Below are positions 13,900-26,609 of a stretch of 64,000 bases of DNA, one piece after another. The position numbers and the translations under genes were made by a program. The first letter of the stretch is position 1. Each line of letters begins with the position of its first letter. This DNA is from Lunularia cruciata. Its lineage: Eukaryota; Streptophyta; Marchantiopsida; Lunulariales; Lunulariaceae. The stretch lies in contig OX419756.1 in the NCBI GenBank assembly GCA_948567375.1, positions 72,208,552-72,272,551 of the forward strand, written 5' to 3'. Under the pieces are notes generated by a model that saw only the letters and a list, made by a program, of their open reading frames with translations, was not told where the DNA came from and made no database searches.

Positions 13900-14145
13900 T
13901 ACTATAGTATATAGCGATGAGGTGGCTCCTAGTCCGTAGTCCTCTCCTCTCCTCTCCTCCTTCACCATCACGGTCACGGACGTTTGAGCGGCTCTTCTTC
14001 TCCACAGCAGGAACAACGGAAGTACGATGCCGGCTCAAACGTCCTCTCCGTTGAGGCAGGGACATAGTCCTCCCTTCTCCATTCTCCGTTACGGACGTTT
14101 GAGCGCGGCATTCTTCCACAGCAGAAACAAGGGAAGGCGCTCACT
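13900..14145. promoter_or_regulatory. Upstream region of the TARBP1-like gene with repeated motifs
   Basis: The motif acggacgtttgagcg occurs at about 13977 and again at about 14093, each followed by a similar ctt...ccacagcag...aacaa block. An inverted partial copy, ggctcaaacgtcc, lies between them near 14032. The cluster is 200-450 bases upstream of the proposed start codon and may be a promoter or a small repeat. Nothing shows function. Confidence 0.35.
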
Positions 14146-14479
14146 TCTCTGTCCTAACTTTTGTAATTTTAAATTCTTGAATGAGTTCTAACATTTGTTG
14201 ACGCGATGAATTCAGTATTAATCGATTTCATTGATTTGATTTGTATAATGTAAGTCTTTTCGACATTCGTTAATCAATAAGAGAATCATGGAAGGTTAGT
14301 TTTTCTTGAAGACAGTCTTTTCACTATTAAATGAATATCGCACTAGCTATTTTCTCTATAGCTACTTTCTCGGTAGCTATTTTAGACTCGCATCAACTAC
14401 TTTCCCTACTTAGATGAGGTTTAGCCTATGTTTAGTACACCCATCTGCATCTTCATAATTCACTTATGAGTATGGTTCT

Positions 14480-14972
14480 ACACTAGATCCAACCGCAGTC
14501 CATTTGACACAGCGTTCTTTTGGAGGACCAAGGATAGCTACCCATAATGTTATTAGGGACATAGTGTTTGTTACTTTGCAAATGACACATGTCAATGTAA
14601 ACTCATACTTGGTCCGAGATGATCAAGTGACAATAGCGGATGTCATTATATGTACCCTACATGGGATACAGTTTTGGAGGGAGTGATTACACATCCCCTT
14701 CATGGGTGGCCAGTACAGCAATTGGTCAAAAGGTCTCCAAGTATAGGGGCATGCAGCGAGGTCACCTATTTGTTCCTCTAGCCTTGGAGTTATATGGAGC
14801 GATAGACACAACGTTCGACACATTTGTCAAGGAGTGCAAGAGAGCTTATCATGTTAGGTGCCATGGGTACCACTCTCACTCTTATACTTTGCAACATATT
14901 GTAGACAGTGTGTGTCCATTACTCTATAGAGTGCAGTGGCTGGTGCAATCCATGGGAGAGCAATCACACTAG
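14480..14972 (+). pseudogene. LINE-like polyprotein C-terminal fragment (frameshifted)
   Basis: Two overlapping frames share one degraded coding stretch. The first includes DDQVTIADVIICTLHG; the second includes ASTAIGQKVSKYRG, GHLFVPLALELYGAI and a Tyr-Arg/Gln-rich end. This order (a VDV-like strand, a lysine-rich loop, 'F.PLA.E..G', then 'R...ALQ.AQ') recalls the domain after reverse transcriptase in some plant and algal non-LTR elements. The switch of frame near 14650 marks it as dead. The 3' tail described next follows directly, which supports a LINE 3' end. The family assignment is from memory and moderate. Confidence 0.45.
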
Positions 14973-15067
14973 GTGATGCTTCTTTGGATGCTCCAATTGT
15001 TTGTAGATTGTACTACTTGCATAGCTCAGATATTGTATGTGAGATAGGGCAAATTTCTCATATTTAC

Positions 15068-15185
15068 TCTATTGGAGCTTAGCTCCATTTTACCTATTTT
15101 GTCTCACCCTTGTATGGCTTGATGGGTTCTTGCAATCCTTCGTGTTTTTTATGCGGTCTCCATTTTCAATAAATGATTCTATATA
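15068..15185 (+). repeat. LINE 3' tail, copy 1
   Basis: This begins near attggagcttagctcc and runs through gcttgatgggttcttg and atgcggtctcc to an aataaa. It lies just downstream of the LINE-like fragment. The same module recurs at 15403-15515 and 40583-40682, as expected for 5'-truncated LINE copies that share a 3' end. Confidence 0.55.
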
Positions 15186-15402
15186 GAAGTATACAAAATG
15201 TATGAAAGGAAACAAATTGATATTAGAACCTTTATTATGGTCCTGAATACTACATATTAGCTTTAAAATTATATAAAGATGATAAAGTGAGACCTTAAAT
15301 ATGTTAGTTGTACTTATTATGATTATTTCTAACAAGAATAATGTTGTTTAAATGTTTGAAATGATAGTAATAACATTTCTTGGTATAAGAGAACATATTT
15401 TT

Positions 15403-15515
15403 GGTATGGATTCTACTAGGGCCTAGCTTTGTTTTACCTCTTATGTTTTATTCTTTAATGGCTTGATGGTTCCTACCATGTCCTTCTTATCCTATGTTGT
15501 TTGTCGTATTTCCCC
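15403..15515 (+). repeat. LINE 3' tail, copy 2 (diverged)
   Basis: This matches copy 1 through the 'gcctagc...ttttacct' and 'ggcttgatggttcct' words but is more diverged. No coding fragment precedes it. Confidence 0.4.
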
Positions 15516-15519
15516 ATTT

Positions 15520-17690
15520 ATTCTTGCAATCTACTTAAGATGTGTATTTTTGAATACTTAAATTATAATTATGTAATCTAATCTAATTTAACTATGAAAG
15601 CTAGATTGATAAGACATAACATATAATCTTTGTAACATTAATCATTTAATACTTTGCAATAAAATACTTAATAAATTCGGCTAGTTCTAATGGTTCATCA
15701 TACTCCCATATATAAAGAAAATCATTTATTTTTCAAATGATATAAAGCAATCAATAAGTGATAGTTGTAATTTATTTTTCCATTAAGTACACATTTTTAC
15801 AAGTTTGTAAGCTAATCTATCAATTCGGATATAATGGATGCAATTTAAACTTAATTATTTCCAACAAGATGAAAAAGAGATTATATCTGTATATGAAGTA
15901 AGTCGGAGCTCTAATCCTGTTTATAAACTTTGAAATTAAATTAGAAAGAATTCCATTTTTTTGGAATAATTAGATTTCTAACTTCAACTCTTCTTCAACA
16001 AGTGAAGCTTTTTTCATCAAGAGAAAAGGTTAAAACAATTAATTACTTTTCTCATTCCATATTCTTTTAGTTGCAATTTTCATACAAATGTGATAAGATT
16101 GAACCATACAACAATGATAGTTAACTAGATAATTGCTCATTAAGTTATAAGGTTATTTGTATATTATGGTTAACTTAGTAAGCAATTTCTTTACAATATG
16201 TTCCTATAGTTAAGTTTTTATATACTAGTTCATATAGTAAGTTTTGATACTAATTGGTCTATCTTCTCCTCATTAAATATTAAATATTTCTTATGATTTT
16301 ACTGTATATTTTATATCTTATTTTCTGATATAAATATGATCATTACTACAAGTAAAAATCTTACTATATAAGTACAAATGTTAATATGCTACATGATATG
16401 ATATCATCACTAGTACAATTATAATTCTTGTTATACAAATTGAGAATTATATATAATATTCTAAAAAATATAGTAGACTTAAATCCTATCAAATCAATAA
16501 TTTATTTGAAGGTCTAAATGCAAAAATTTGTACTTAAAGCTTATTTAATCACAAATTGATGAAAAATAAAATTGGAATAAATCAAGAAGGTCAAAGAGTT
16601 TAGATTCTTATATGAGAAATGGTTGTACTAATTCCTAAATTATAAATAATTTTTAAAATTCTGATTTTCATCCTAATTCAATTTTCTCATTTTTATAAAT
16701 TCCTTAGTGTCTTTTCTTATATGATTGATTAAGATACAAAAGAGAAAGGGATTTTCTAAGTACTAAGGAACATGTCATATATCAATCTCCTTTATATTAT
16801 AAGATCAATTAATTTGGGATTAGGAAGGATATTTCATTTGATAAATAATACTATAACCTTGAGTTATAAGATTATTTTGTTTTGTTGATTTGGCACAAAG
16901 AGAAAGGAAGTTCTTTATTATCTTCTCATTTCATGCTAAAGTCAAGGTCATTCATCTTTTGTTTCTTTTTAATATTGATTTTATTCTTGTTTTTTATGTT
17001 TCTTTTTTAGGCACAAACTTAATTAAACTTCATAATTTAGATATGATCACTCCTACTATTACTCAGTGTTGTTGATCAGCACAATTACTCTTGTACCTTT
17101 GTACCATTCAATTAGACATTTTAAGGTGAACATGATTCTTTAGCTTGCAAGTTCAAGTTTTCTTGTCAATTCATGACTATAAGCTTCATAGACCTTCATA
17201 TTAATCCTATGAATCTTTTGAGTATCATTTTCAAAAGATGATATTGTTAAAAAAGTCAAATAAATAAAAAAATTCCTTTAGCCAAACAAATTTTCTTTGA
17301 GGTTCTCATCTTAATTCATTGTACCTAAAATTTTGTTTATTGTTTGTTCTAGGCTAAAGTGGATAGAAAATGATTAAAAAATTAAAAAATTAAAAATTAA
17401 ATACCATATTAAATAAAATAAAATACTTATTTTCCTACTTATTTTTCAATGAAGTGCTATTCTAATTTTTTGCAAGGAGTGCTAATTATTGTTTGTCTTT
17501 CTAAGTTAGTAATGGAAAGAAACATTACATGCATTGACGTAAATATTTGGAGTGAGTCTAAGAATGAAACAATTGACACTCCTTTAATTATTATTATGCA
17601 TACATAGATCATTGCACAACATACATCATTGACAACATTATAAATTATAGAAACACAATTTATATAAGTAGTGCCACACAAACTTTAAAG
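15520..17690. other. AT-rich non-coding stretch
   Basis: There is no reading frame that looks coding on either strand and no clear repeat ends. The base composition is very AT-rich, unlike the flanking genes. I see nothing assignable here. Confidence 0.6.
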
Positions 17691-18385
17691 TGCAATAATG
17701 TTGTCAAGATATTTGTGGCATTGGAGCTAGTTTGCTATGATATTGGAGTGATAGTCTTGGAAATAATGATTATATCCATAATTACTCAAGGACTATTTAG
17801 TGGTGGCCAAATATTAAATTAGGATTGTCAATTGCACTGTTAGAACTATTGTTTGCATCATTTGTATTGTCAAATGTGCCAATGAGTGTACTAGTAGGGC
17901 TAGATTCCTTGGTTGCCCCAAAGGGATGTACTTTGAAGTGCAACTCCAAAGAGCTCACTTCTTCTATGTTAAGCCTTTGAGCTCTTGCCTGTGGTGGATT
18001 GAAGCTAGTGCATGCAACTTGGATTCATTGAGCTAGAGTAGGTGCGGCTTGACCATTTAATCAAGGCCTATTGGCAAAGTGTATTGAGTTGGAATTGTAC
18101 TTTTAGTTATTGATTACACAAAGAAATGAGCTCTTTGGAGTTGCACTTTGAAGTATACTCCCTTGGTACAACAAGTGCATTCAACCCTAATGGCACACTC
18201 AATGGTACATTTCATGGTGTGAATGGTGGCTTTAACGGTGTAATCAAGAACTCTAATTTAGTATATGGTGGTCATAAGGCAATCCTTGAGTATTTATGGA
18301 CATAATAATGACTACCATGACTATCACTCCAATACCATAGCAAACTAGCTTTGGCCCCACAAATGTTTTGACAACACTCTAATAA
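17690..18385. repeat. Long imperfect inverted repeat (foldback-type)
   Basis: The arm 17697-17963 pairs with the reverse complement of 18121-18382, with a spacer of about 157 bases. Shared words include gctagtttgctatg, attggagtgatagtc, ccataa.tactcaagga and gtgcaactccaaagagctca. The arms differ by substitutions and small gaps. There is no coding capacity. It fits a foldback or MITE-like element, or a hairpin small-RNA locus; no target duplication was identified. Confidence 0.7.
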
Positions 18386-18835
18386 GACAAACGTATTATA
18401 AGAACACTACAAATGATTTAGGAACAAATTTATTTTTTAAGAATAGATCTATAAGCATCATGCTAAGGATAAACATATATTTTTTCTCAAATATTCTCCA
18501 AAGCAAACCTTGAAAATATTTTGGTCCTTGATGATTATGATCTTTATCAAATATTAACATATAATATATATAATTTGAGATACATTTGATATGTAACTAG
18601 TGCGCTAATACAAAAAAATCTATCAATAACATGCCTAGAAAAAAATCTGAAATATATTCCATCTAAAAGATCATGAATCATCTATTTCTCATATATAATG
18701 AAAATAAAAGTTGTAAAAAGTAAAATATTTGTGTGTTATGAAAGAAGGTAGATGTCAACATTATGGTTATGGTGAAGTGTCAACATCATATTTTACTGTG
18801 ACTTTAACTCCTTGATCCAAAGTTTTAAATGCACC

Positions 18836-19510
18836 CCAAATGAAAAGTAAAGTGGATGAATAATCTATTATAGAACATTTATTTTCTAAATATTCAAATA
18901 CATTTTACTTGAAAATCTAAGAGATTAATAAATTATTTTGAACTAAAATCAAAATACATTCATACGATTAAATAATTTTGGCATAATAAATAATTAATTA
19001 ATTCTAAGATATGAAGAATTGAACATGTCTTCTAGTTCAAGTCATAGCACATGCAAAAGTCATGTGAGTACACTCTTGCAATTCTTGCACTTGATTAACT
19101 TGTTTCTCCAAAATCAACAAACATATTTCATGGACCTCTTGCCTTATTACCATTCTTAGTAGGAAATATATCTCAAATGAAAGCAAAGTGGATAACTACT
19201 CTATTTAGAACATTTATTGTCTAATTAACTCAAATATATTTTACTTGAAAATCTAATTTGTTATAAATTATCTCTAACTAAAATCACAATAAATTCATAA
19301 TATTAAATAATGTTGAAAAAATAATAAATAAATAATTTCAAACTAAAAAAATGGTATGAGGAATTGAATTCATCTTCTAGTTCAAATCACAACACATGCA
19401 CAAGTCAAATTCACTATATGCTCACTACAAGTACAATTCTTGCACTTGATTAACTTGTTTTCTCCGAAAACAACAAACATATTTCATGGACCTCTTGCCT
19501 TATTACCATT
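18836..19510. repeat. Two-copy tandem duplication, about 340 bp each
   Basis: The units start near 18836 and 19172. They share, in order, aaagtggat...ctat, attttacttgaaaatctaa, tcttctagttcaa, cttgcacttgattaacttg and atttcatggacctcttgcc. The offset between matching words is about 340-345 bases. The sequence is non-coding and AT-rich. Confidence 0.65.
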
Positions 19511-20279
19511 CTTAATAGGAGATATATAAGCTCTTCGTCTTTCATCAAAGTAGAAAAACCAATTTATTTTCACACTATCCTTAAATACTATACATAGCTC
19601 CTCCATCATACATGCTTTTAATACACTTGCCAATGGGTAATTTTCATAATTGCAAATCTCTTCTTTTGCTATATAAGAATGAAAAAAGACAGAACTTCTC
19701 TTCCACACTTCAGTTTGCCAGATCTTTAATTTATAAACTCTAAGTTCTATATCTCAACAAGAATTTGAATTCTAATAAAGATTAAGAATGAGAATTTTTA
19801 AAAAGGAATTACATGGAACTTGGTATATGAAGAACTTGATAACACATACCCAAGGAAATTTTGACCTTAGAAAACATTAGGGGTTTTAGTAATCAATTCT
19901 ACAAGATGTTTGTGTGCATTTTAATAAAAAATTTCCATTACACTTGTTAAAAAAAGCTTTTGCAAAGAGAAAACATTTGTAAGAGAATTTATGTGTACTC
20001 AACCACCTTACAAACTATTTCTCTTTATTGTATATATGTGCAAGAGTTCAAATTTTATAGGGCATACATTAGGTGAGAATTTTGACTGATTGGGTGATAT
20101 TAATTAGTGAGTTTAGGGATACTTGGGTGGACTAAGAAGGTCTAAAGTGTACAACATATGTCAAGATAATAAGAAATTATCCAAATTTTAAATTAATCCC
20201 AACTTGGACCAAATCCTTATGGCATCAATATGAAATACTAAACAAATTTCAAAATCAACCATTTCGTCTCTTACTTTGT

Positions 20280-21075
20280 CAATTTGATGATGATACTCCA
20301 ATTTTTTCTCATTTCTTGTTTCGTCCTTTGATCCCTCTCTGTCACACTTCCTATCTTTGATTATTCTCTCCTTTCTTGTTTCTTCTTTTGATCTTTCTTT
20401 GGCACACTTCATGCCTTCAATTCTTCTCCTTTCCCTTCTTGTCTTTGATTATTCTCTCCTTTCATATTTCTTCCTTTGATCTCTCATGAAATCTTCTTGT
20501 CTTTGATTATTCTCCTTTTGATCCCTCTCTCTCACACTTCTTGCTTTCAATTCTTCTCTTTTCTTATTTCTTCCTTTGATCCCTCTCTCTTGCACTTCTT
20601 GTCTTTGATTAATCTCTCCCTTCTTGTTTCTTCCTTCAATCCCTCATAAATCCTTCCCGTCTTTGATTATTCTCATTTCATATTTCTCCCTTTGATCCTT
20701 CCCTATCACACTTCTTGCCTTTAATTCTTCTCCTATCCCTCATAAATGCTTCTTGTCTTTGATTATTCTCCTTTCTTGTTTCTTCCTTCGATCCCTCTTT
20801 GTCACACTTCTTGTCTTTGATTATTCTCTCCTTTCTTGTTTCTTCCTTCAATCCCTCATAAACTCTTTTTGTCTTCAATTATTCTCCTTTCCTATTTCTC
20901 ACTTCAATCCTTCTCTATCACACTTTTGCTCTTTAATTCTTCTCCTTTCCTATTCATTCAATCCCTCTATGTCACACTTCCTATCTTTGATTATTCTTTC
21001 TTTTCCTATTTCTTCCTTTGATCCTTGATGGTACACTTCCTGCCTTCAATTCTGCTCCTTTCCCTTCCTATTTTT
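20280..21075. repeat. 60-bp minisatellite array, pyrimidine strand
   Basis: There are many imperfect copies of a unit containing cttgtctttgattattctcc, tttcttgtttcttcctttgatccctc and tgtcacacttc. The unit is about 60 bases, a multiple of three, so the minus strand reads as a recurring 20-residue Lys/Glu/Arg-rich peptide (EETRKERIIKDKKCDREGSK). That peptide is probably a by-product of the repeat length. The array is the inverse of the one at 21505-22640. Confidence 0.8.
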
Positions 21076-21504
21076 TATTATTATTGCCGGGAAAACAATC
21101 TACATGTTACATTAGTGTTATTTATGATAAGTAAACCAGAAGAAAATTATGTAGATTTAGTTCAAATGCTAGTTGAAGGCAATAACTTTTGGATTCCAAT
21201 AGGGAACTTTAGTCTTTGCAGAAATTAGAGATCCTTAGTTTGCAATGTTGAGATGATCTAGGGTACCATATCTAAGAATTCAGCAATGCTACCAAGGTGG
21301 ATGGATGGGTTTAGCCTCTTGCCTGCAATTCTCTCATTAATAGAATATGAGTCATATGGGTGTACAATGGGTAGATAATTAATTTTGCATTATCATTCAT
21401 GAGTACTTGTCGGAGGCCTCTACAGAGAGTCTGATCTTGAACACCCAATAATTAAATGACAAGGATTGAGTGAATGCACAAGGGAATACTGTGAATCCTA
21501 TGGC

Positions 21505-22640
21505 AAAAAGGACAAGAAGGAAAGGGTGCATTTCAAAGCAAGAAAGGGAGAATAGGAAAGGAGAAGAATTGAAGGCAAGAAGTGTGACAAAGAGGGATCA
21601 AAGGAAGAAACAAGAAAGGAGAAGAAATAAAGATAGGAAGGGTTTATGAGCTATCAAAGGAAGAAACAAGAAAGGAGAAGAATTGAAGACATGAAGGATT
21701 TATGAGGGATCAAAGGGAGATACATGAAAGGAGAAGAATTGAAGGCAAGAAGTGTGACATAGAGGGATCAAAGAAAGAAACATGAAAGGAGAAGAATTGA
21801 AGAAATGGAGGGTTTATGAGGGATCAAAGGAAGAAATAGGAAAGGAAAGAATAATCAAAGACAAGAAGTGTGACAAAGAGGGATGAAAGCAAGAAATAAG
21901 AAAGAAGAGAATAATCAAAGATAAGAAGTGTGACAGAGAGGGATCTAAGGAAGAAATAGGAAAGGAGAAGAATTGAAGGCAAAAATTGTGACAAAGAGGG
22001 ATCAAAGGAAGAAGCATGAAAGGAGAAGAATTGAAGGTAGGAAGTGTGTCAAAGAGGGATTGAAGGGAGAAATAGGAAAGGAAAAGGAGACTAATTGAAG
22101 ACAAGAACGGTTTATGAGGGATCAAAGGAAGAAATGAAAGGAGAAGAATTGAAAACAAGAAGGGTTTATGAGGGATCAAGGAAGAAACATGAAAGAAGAG
22201 AATAATTGAAGACATGAAATGTGACAAAAAATGTGACAAAGAGAGATCAAAGGAAGAAACAAGAAAGGAGAGAATTATTGAAGACAAGAAGTGTGATAGA
22301 AAGGGATCAAAGAAAGAAACAAAAAAGGAGAAGAATTGAAGGCACAAAGTGTGATAGAGAGGAATTGAAGGAAGAAACAAGAAAGGAGAATAATCAAAGA
22401 TATGAGGGGTTCATGAGGGATCAAAGGAAGAAACAAGGAAGGAGAGAATAATCCAAGACAAATAGGGAAATGAGAAGAATTGAAGGCAAGAAGTATGATA
22501 AAGAAGGATTGAAGGAAGAAATAAGAAAGGAGAGAATAATCAAAGAAAGGAAGTGTGACAGAGAGGGATCAAAGGAAGAAATAGGAAAGGAGAAGAATTG
22601 AAGGCAAGAAGTGTGATAGAGAGGAATCAAAGGAGGGTTG
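21505..22640. repeat. 60-bp minisatellite array, purine strand (inverted partner)
   Basis: This has the same ~60-base unit as the preceding array but in the opposite orientation (gaagtgtgac, agagggatcaaaggaag, aaacaagaaaggaga). The two arrays face each other across a spacer of about 430 bases (21076-21504). That spacer is ordinary sequence with no clear gene. Strong purine/pyrimidine strand bias runs through both arrays. Confidence 0.8.
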
Positions 22641-23226
22641 GGATAGGAATCAAGGGAAGGTAGAGAGCTTTGGGACAAGAATTGAAGAAAGGAAGAGAGA
22701 GTGAACCATTGATAGGAAAGTAGGAGAAAGGGCAGAAAAGCAGAGAAGAATCAAGAAGAATGAAACCAATGACAAGAAGGTTTGAAGGAATCAAAAAGGA
22801 AGTGTGAAAAACAAGAGTCAGTTTGAAAAACAATAGAAGGTGGAAAAGATAGGAGAGAGATCAAAGACCATCCACAAAGAAGAAAAAGGTAGAAGAGAGT
22901 TCAAGGAATATCAATAGGGTATAAGATCAAGTTGAATAATTTCCTGTCATGTAAAGAAGGCTAGAGAGATGAATGGTGATTGAACTTCCTGTCAAATCCA
23001 GGTGCTCTTAGAGCTTTTTCCTATGATGCATGTCCTATCCTTAGGTTCATGATCACAATTGAATTTGCCTTGAGGCTCACAGTTGAGAGTTGTACTCTAC
23101 TATTTCTAGGCTGATTAGGTGGCAAATGGGTATTCATCATGAGGGGACTTGGATGTGGGGAATATATGTGGAAATCGCAATGAAGGAAGACATCTATGAA
23201 AAATGAAATACTTGAAATTGGAATAT

Positions 23227-23979
23227 GTAATATTCCAAGGACAAGAGAATTCTTGAATAGAGATACAAGAGAGAAGACAGATTTCACACTCAATCCTCTG
23301 ATGCCCCAAAGGAGCACCTTCTCTTTATTATAAAGCCAATCAGGATCTCCTCCAAGGAAACTCCACCATAGGATTAGGTACGTGGATAGGTGACCTGTCA
23401 GCAAGCTCTACCCTTAGATTACTTTCTTGGATGGGTGACATGTTGGTCTTTGTCTTATCTGGTTGGTGAAACTGGCTTTGATCAGAGGGAATATTTTAGA
23501 GAATCTTCATGTAGAAATCTCAAAACCACATGGGTGAGGTACCATTGGAAAGCTCTTGGAAAGAAAAGGGGGAAGAAAGGCCAACCTTTCCTCTAGTTAG
23601 GGGGTGGGGAATCTACACATTTTTGAGGCCTAATTCATCTGTTTAGGCATCTAAAATTGCCTCCAAAGTTTTCAAGCCTATATTGGCTTCTGCTCTATTA
23701 ATAGAAGTAATATTTTGGTGATACCTCTATCTGATCTATGTTCTCCATAATGTGTAACATTCTTCCAAATATCACTACTCCAAGTTTCACCTCTAGATTA
23801 TATGCCTAGCTATTGATTCTAAAGTTTCCAAGCATATTTTGGTTTTTGGCCTATTAGTAGAAGTAATATTTTGCTGATACCTCTATTTGATCTACTTAGT
23901 CCATCATGTACAACATCCTTCCAAATGTTTCCAGACCAAATTTCATTTCTAGATCATCTATCTAGCTTTTGGTATCACA
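23227..23979 (-). mobile_element. LTR copy, probably solo, related to the chromovirus LTRs
   Basis: In minus orientation this starts TGTGATACC and ends ATTACA. It shares the internal LTR words at 27565-28304 and 29398-30145 (aaggagcaccttctctttatta, gatctcctccaagga, gatgggtgacatgttgg). Neither flank has a primer site or a polypurine tract, so it reads as a solo LTR. No convincing target duplication is visible. Confidence 0.6.
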
Positions 23980-23984
23980 AATAA

Positions 23985-25700
23985 ACATTTATAGTCTATT
24001 TTAAGCAATCTCAATCCTTCAACTACATATCGCTTTCTCTTGAATATATCAATAATTACTTTTTGGAACCCCTTCTTAGCAATTCCAAGTACTTCCTCAA
24101 GCATAAACTTCACCTTCTTGTTCAAGATCCTATCTCCCAAGATCTTCATGAAATCCATTGTGGCTTCAAATCTCCGATAGGAGTTTTTAAGTGGGTAATT
24201 CAACCCTTTGGTCTTTCCCACCTCCTCCAAATGTTTCTTGAGCTTCATCTTCAACTATTCCTTCATCCATGATTGTAACTTCCCCAATGGTTTGTTTTTG
24301 CTCAACTTCAAGCTCTAGTGTAGGCCTCAACTTTACATCAAATTTGGTCTCCCTCCAAATTATGTTTGCTTCTTTGATGGTCTGGCTTCCTCACTATCAT
24401 CCCTTCCTCTCTTCTCTTCTACCAAGATATCATACTTGGTCTTTGCCATGCAAGTGTGAATAGACATTGAGTCTACAAGGTTATCCCAACCAATAGACTT
24501 TTTGATGGTATTTCTACCCCTTGTTGAACATCTCAATATACCCTCTCCTTGTTGATAAAGCTTTGAACTATGACCAAAGAGAATCATGAAGCTTTTCCTC
24601 ATCCTTAACTTGTATTTGGAAATTCATAGCTTCTACCAGAGACAGTACATGAGAAGTCAAAAATATCCGTTGCTTATACCTTCATCCCCCCTTTGCCAAA
24701 AATTGCTTTCAATTGTTCACTTGTCTCTTTCAAATGAATCACGTTACCCTTGAAGAAGACCACTTCCTTTAGAAAATTTTCCTTGAATTCTCCATGTTGA
24801 TCTTTATGATCAGCTAGACTTTCACACCACATATACAATATATTGCTACACCAAACTCCTTGCGGTTTATTGACTATCTCATTACTAGCTTGCTTGCTAG
24901 TAGCCTCAATATTAGACATCTAAACTCTCAAATCCTTAAACATGCTCACAAGGTCCTCCATAGACACATTGCATGCCATAGGAATAATTTGCACCACTAG
25001 GGCAACCTTTCTTATTCTTAGTTGTTTTTCATGAGAACCACTACCTACAACAACATTTAAAGGTGTAATTGACAAGAGCTGATCCTTACACACCTATCTT
25101 TTTGTCAATAGTGCATACTTGACATCTATCCAACTGGTTATTAGCCTCTTTCTTCAGCCTTGTTCTCCAAGAGGACTTCCAATTTCTCATGTAACATGGG
25201 CTCTACCACTTGCAAGAAGAGCTGCATCCAAACTAAGTTTCTCAAGCATAGGAAGTTGATCAAACTTCCTCTTAAACTCTCTTAGAAGTTCATTAAACTC
25301 AGTCATATGCTTGTTTGGTCTCCCAATCCACTATAGAAATGACCTTCTTGTCACTCTCTTTGAGTCCTCTATAAAGAACTTATCCTTCAATGCATGCATG
25401 AAAGATGGGCATTCTCATTGACTTGTTCTTGCAATCCTATCAACTATATCTCTCAACTCATGAACAGAAGCAAAAACAAATGTAGAAACCTGATCTTGAT
25501 TTGGAACCTTGTGCACATCCATATGCAATTCATAAAATTCCATGAACTTGGAAACCTCTTTACCCATCAAATTGGCTATTCTTGTTAACCACATCTTGTA
25601 GTGCTTTAGTCTATGAACACTCTCACCTCTCATTTGCCTATTGATGATGAATGTAAGCCATGAATGCTTGAAAAAACTTCATAATATCACAACCAAGCTC
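23985..25700 (-). pseudogene. Degraded retroelement gag-type region
   Basis: Broken minus-strand frames run in order. First comes a gag-like helical segment (25633-25415: WLTRIANLMGKEVSKFMEF), then a Cys/His segment with MWCESLADHK followed by FFKGNVIHL and FGKGGMK (24919-24674), then MLEEVLGIAKKGF (near 24100). This order recalls a plant LTR-retrotransposon gag-to-protease junction. No reverse transcriptase was found. Several stops and frame changes show that it is dead. The assignment is from memory. Confidence 0.4.
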
Positions 25701-26137
25701 CTCATAGGATGATGATCTTACCCCTTGGTTACTCATCATATAGAAGTTTCAAACAAAAAACTAGCATTGTACTCTAATAACAAATTTCATGTCAATTTAA
25801 CCAAGCTATCATGGAGTTTAGTTTCCAACTACCAAAAGACAAGTATCCTTATTGAAAAGACCTGGGTCTATTTGGTTATAATTGGTAATTGGGTTTGATT
25901 GCTATTCAACATTCATCTTTCTAAACCAAACATTTGAAAAAGCACTAGAATGCACATAGTTCATAAATTTGTTTTACTTGAGATAAACTCAAAGAATTTA
26001 CAAAGCATGGTGCTTGTCATTTCTATATAAAAGCTACTTTCCTCTTGCATAGATCATTATAATGTTGAATCCTTTCATGCACCTATTCTCTCCTTTAATC
26101 TCCTTTCACTTTCATGCACTTTGTCTTGGTCTTAGTC

Positions 26138-26378
26138 TCTAATTCAAGAATCTTGTCACCATAATCAGAACCTTTGCCATTGTAAATCCAATAATACCCC
26201 AATGATTGTCATATAGGATTCTCTTAGTAGTTAAACTATTAAATACACCTCCATTGTCTCTAATCCAAGAATCTTGACACCATAATCAGAACCTTTGCCA
26301 TTGTAAATTCCATAATACCCCAATGATTGTCATGTAGGATTCTTCTTAGTAGTTGAACTACTCAATACACCTCCACTG
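26138..26378. repeat. Tandem duplication, about 120 bp x 2
   Basis: Both units contain caagaatcttg.caccataatcagaac, cattgtaaat, ataccccaatgattgtcat, tctta.tagtt and aatacacctcca. The units begin at about 26138 and 26257 and are nearly identical. No coding sequence is seen. Confidence 0.75.
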
Positions 26379-26609
26379 CTTGAGTCATACTTTTAGAAAA
26401 AAATCAACAATCACCTAAGTGAAGCCACACCACTCTTTAAATAAGAGCCCCAAGAACTAACACAAGTGTCTAAGTAACCACCAAGTGACATGCAAGAAGG
26501 CACATATACACCAAGTGACAAGCAATCAGAGAACCCAAGAACAAGAAACTAACACTATGAGAAACAAGTCCAAGAAAGTAAAGACATTCAACTAATTGTA
26601 ACTTATTTT

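Noticed and set aside
20188-20878. Lys/Glu-rich open frames on the minus strand as a repeat protein gene
   Set aside because: They arise from the 60-bp minisatellite, are broken by stops, and have no start region, splice signals or non-repeat domain.
21814-22678. Ser/Phe/Leu-rich 188-codon frame and neighbours as membrane proteins
   Set aside because: They are the complementary reading of the purine-strand minisatellite; the hydrophobicity comes from the TTC/TCT composition.
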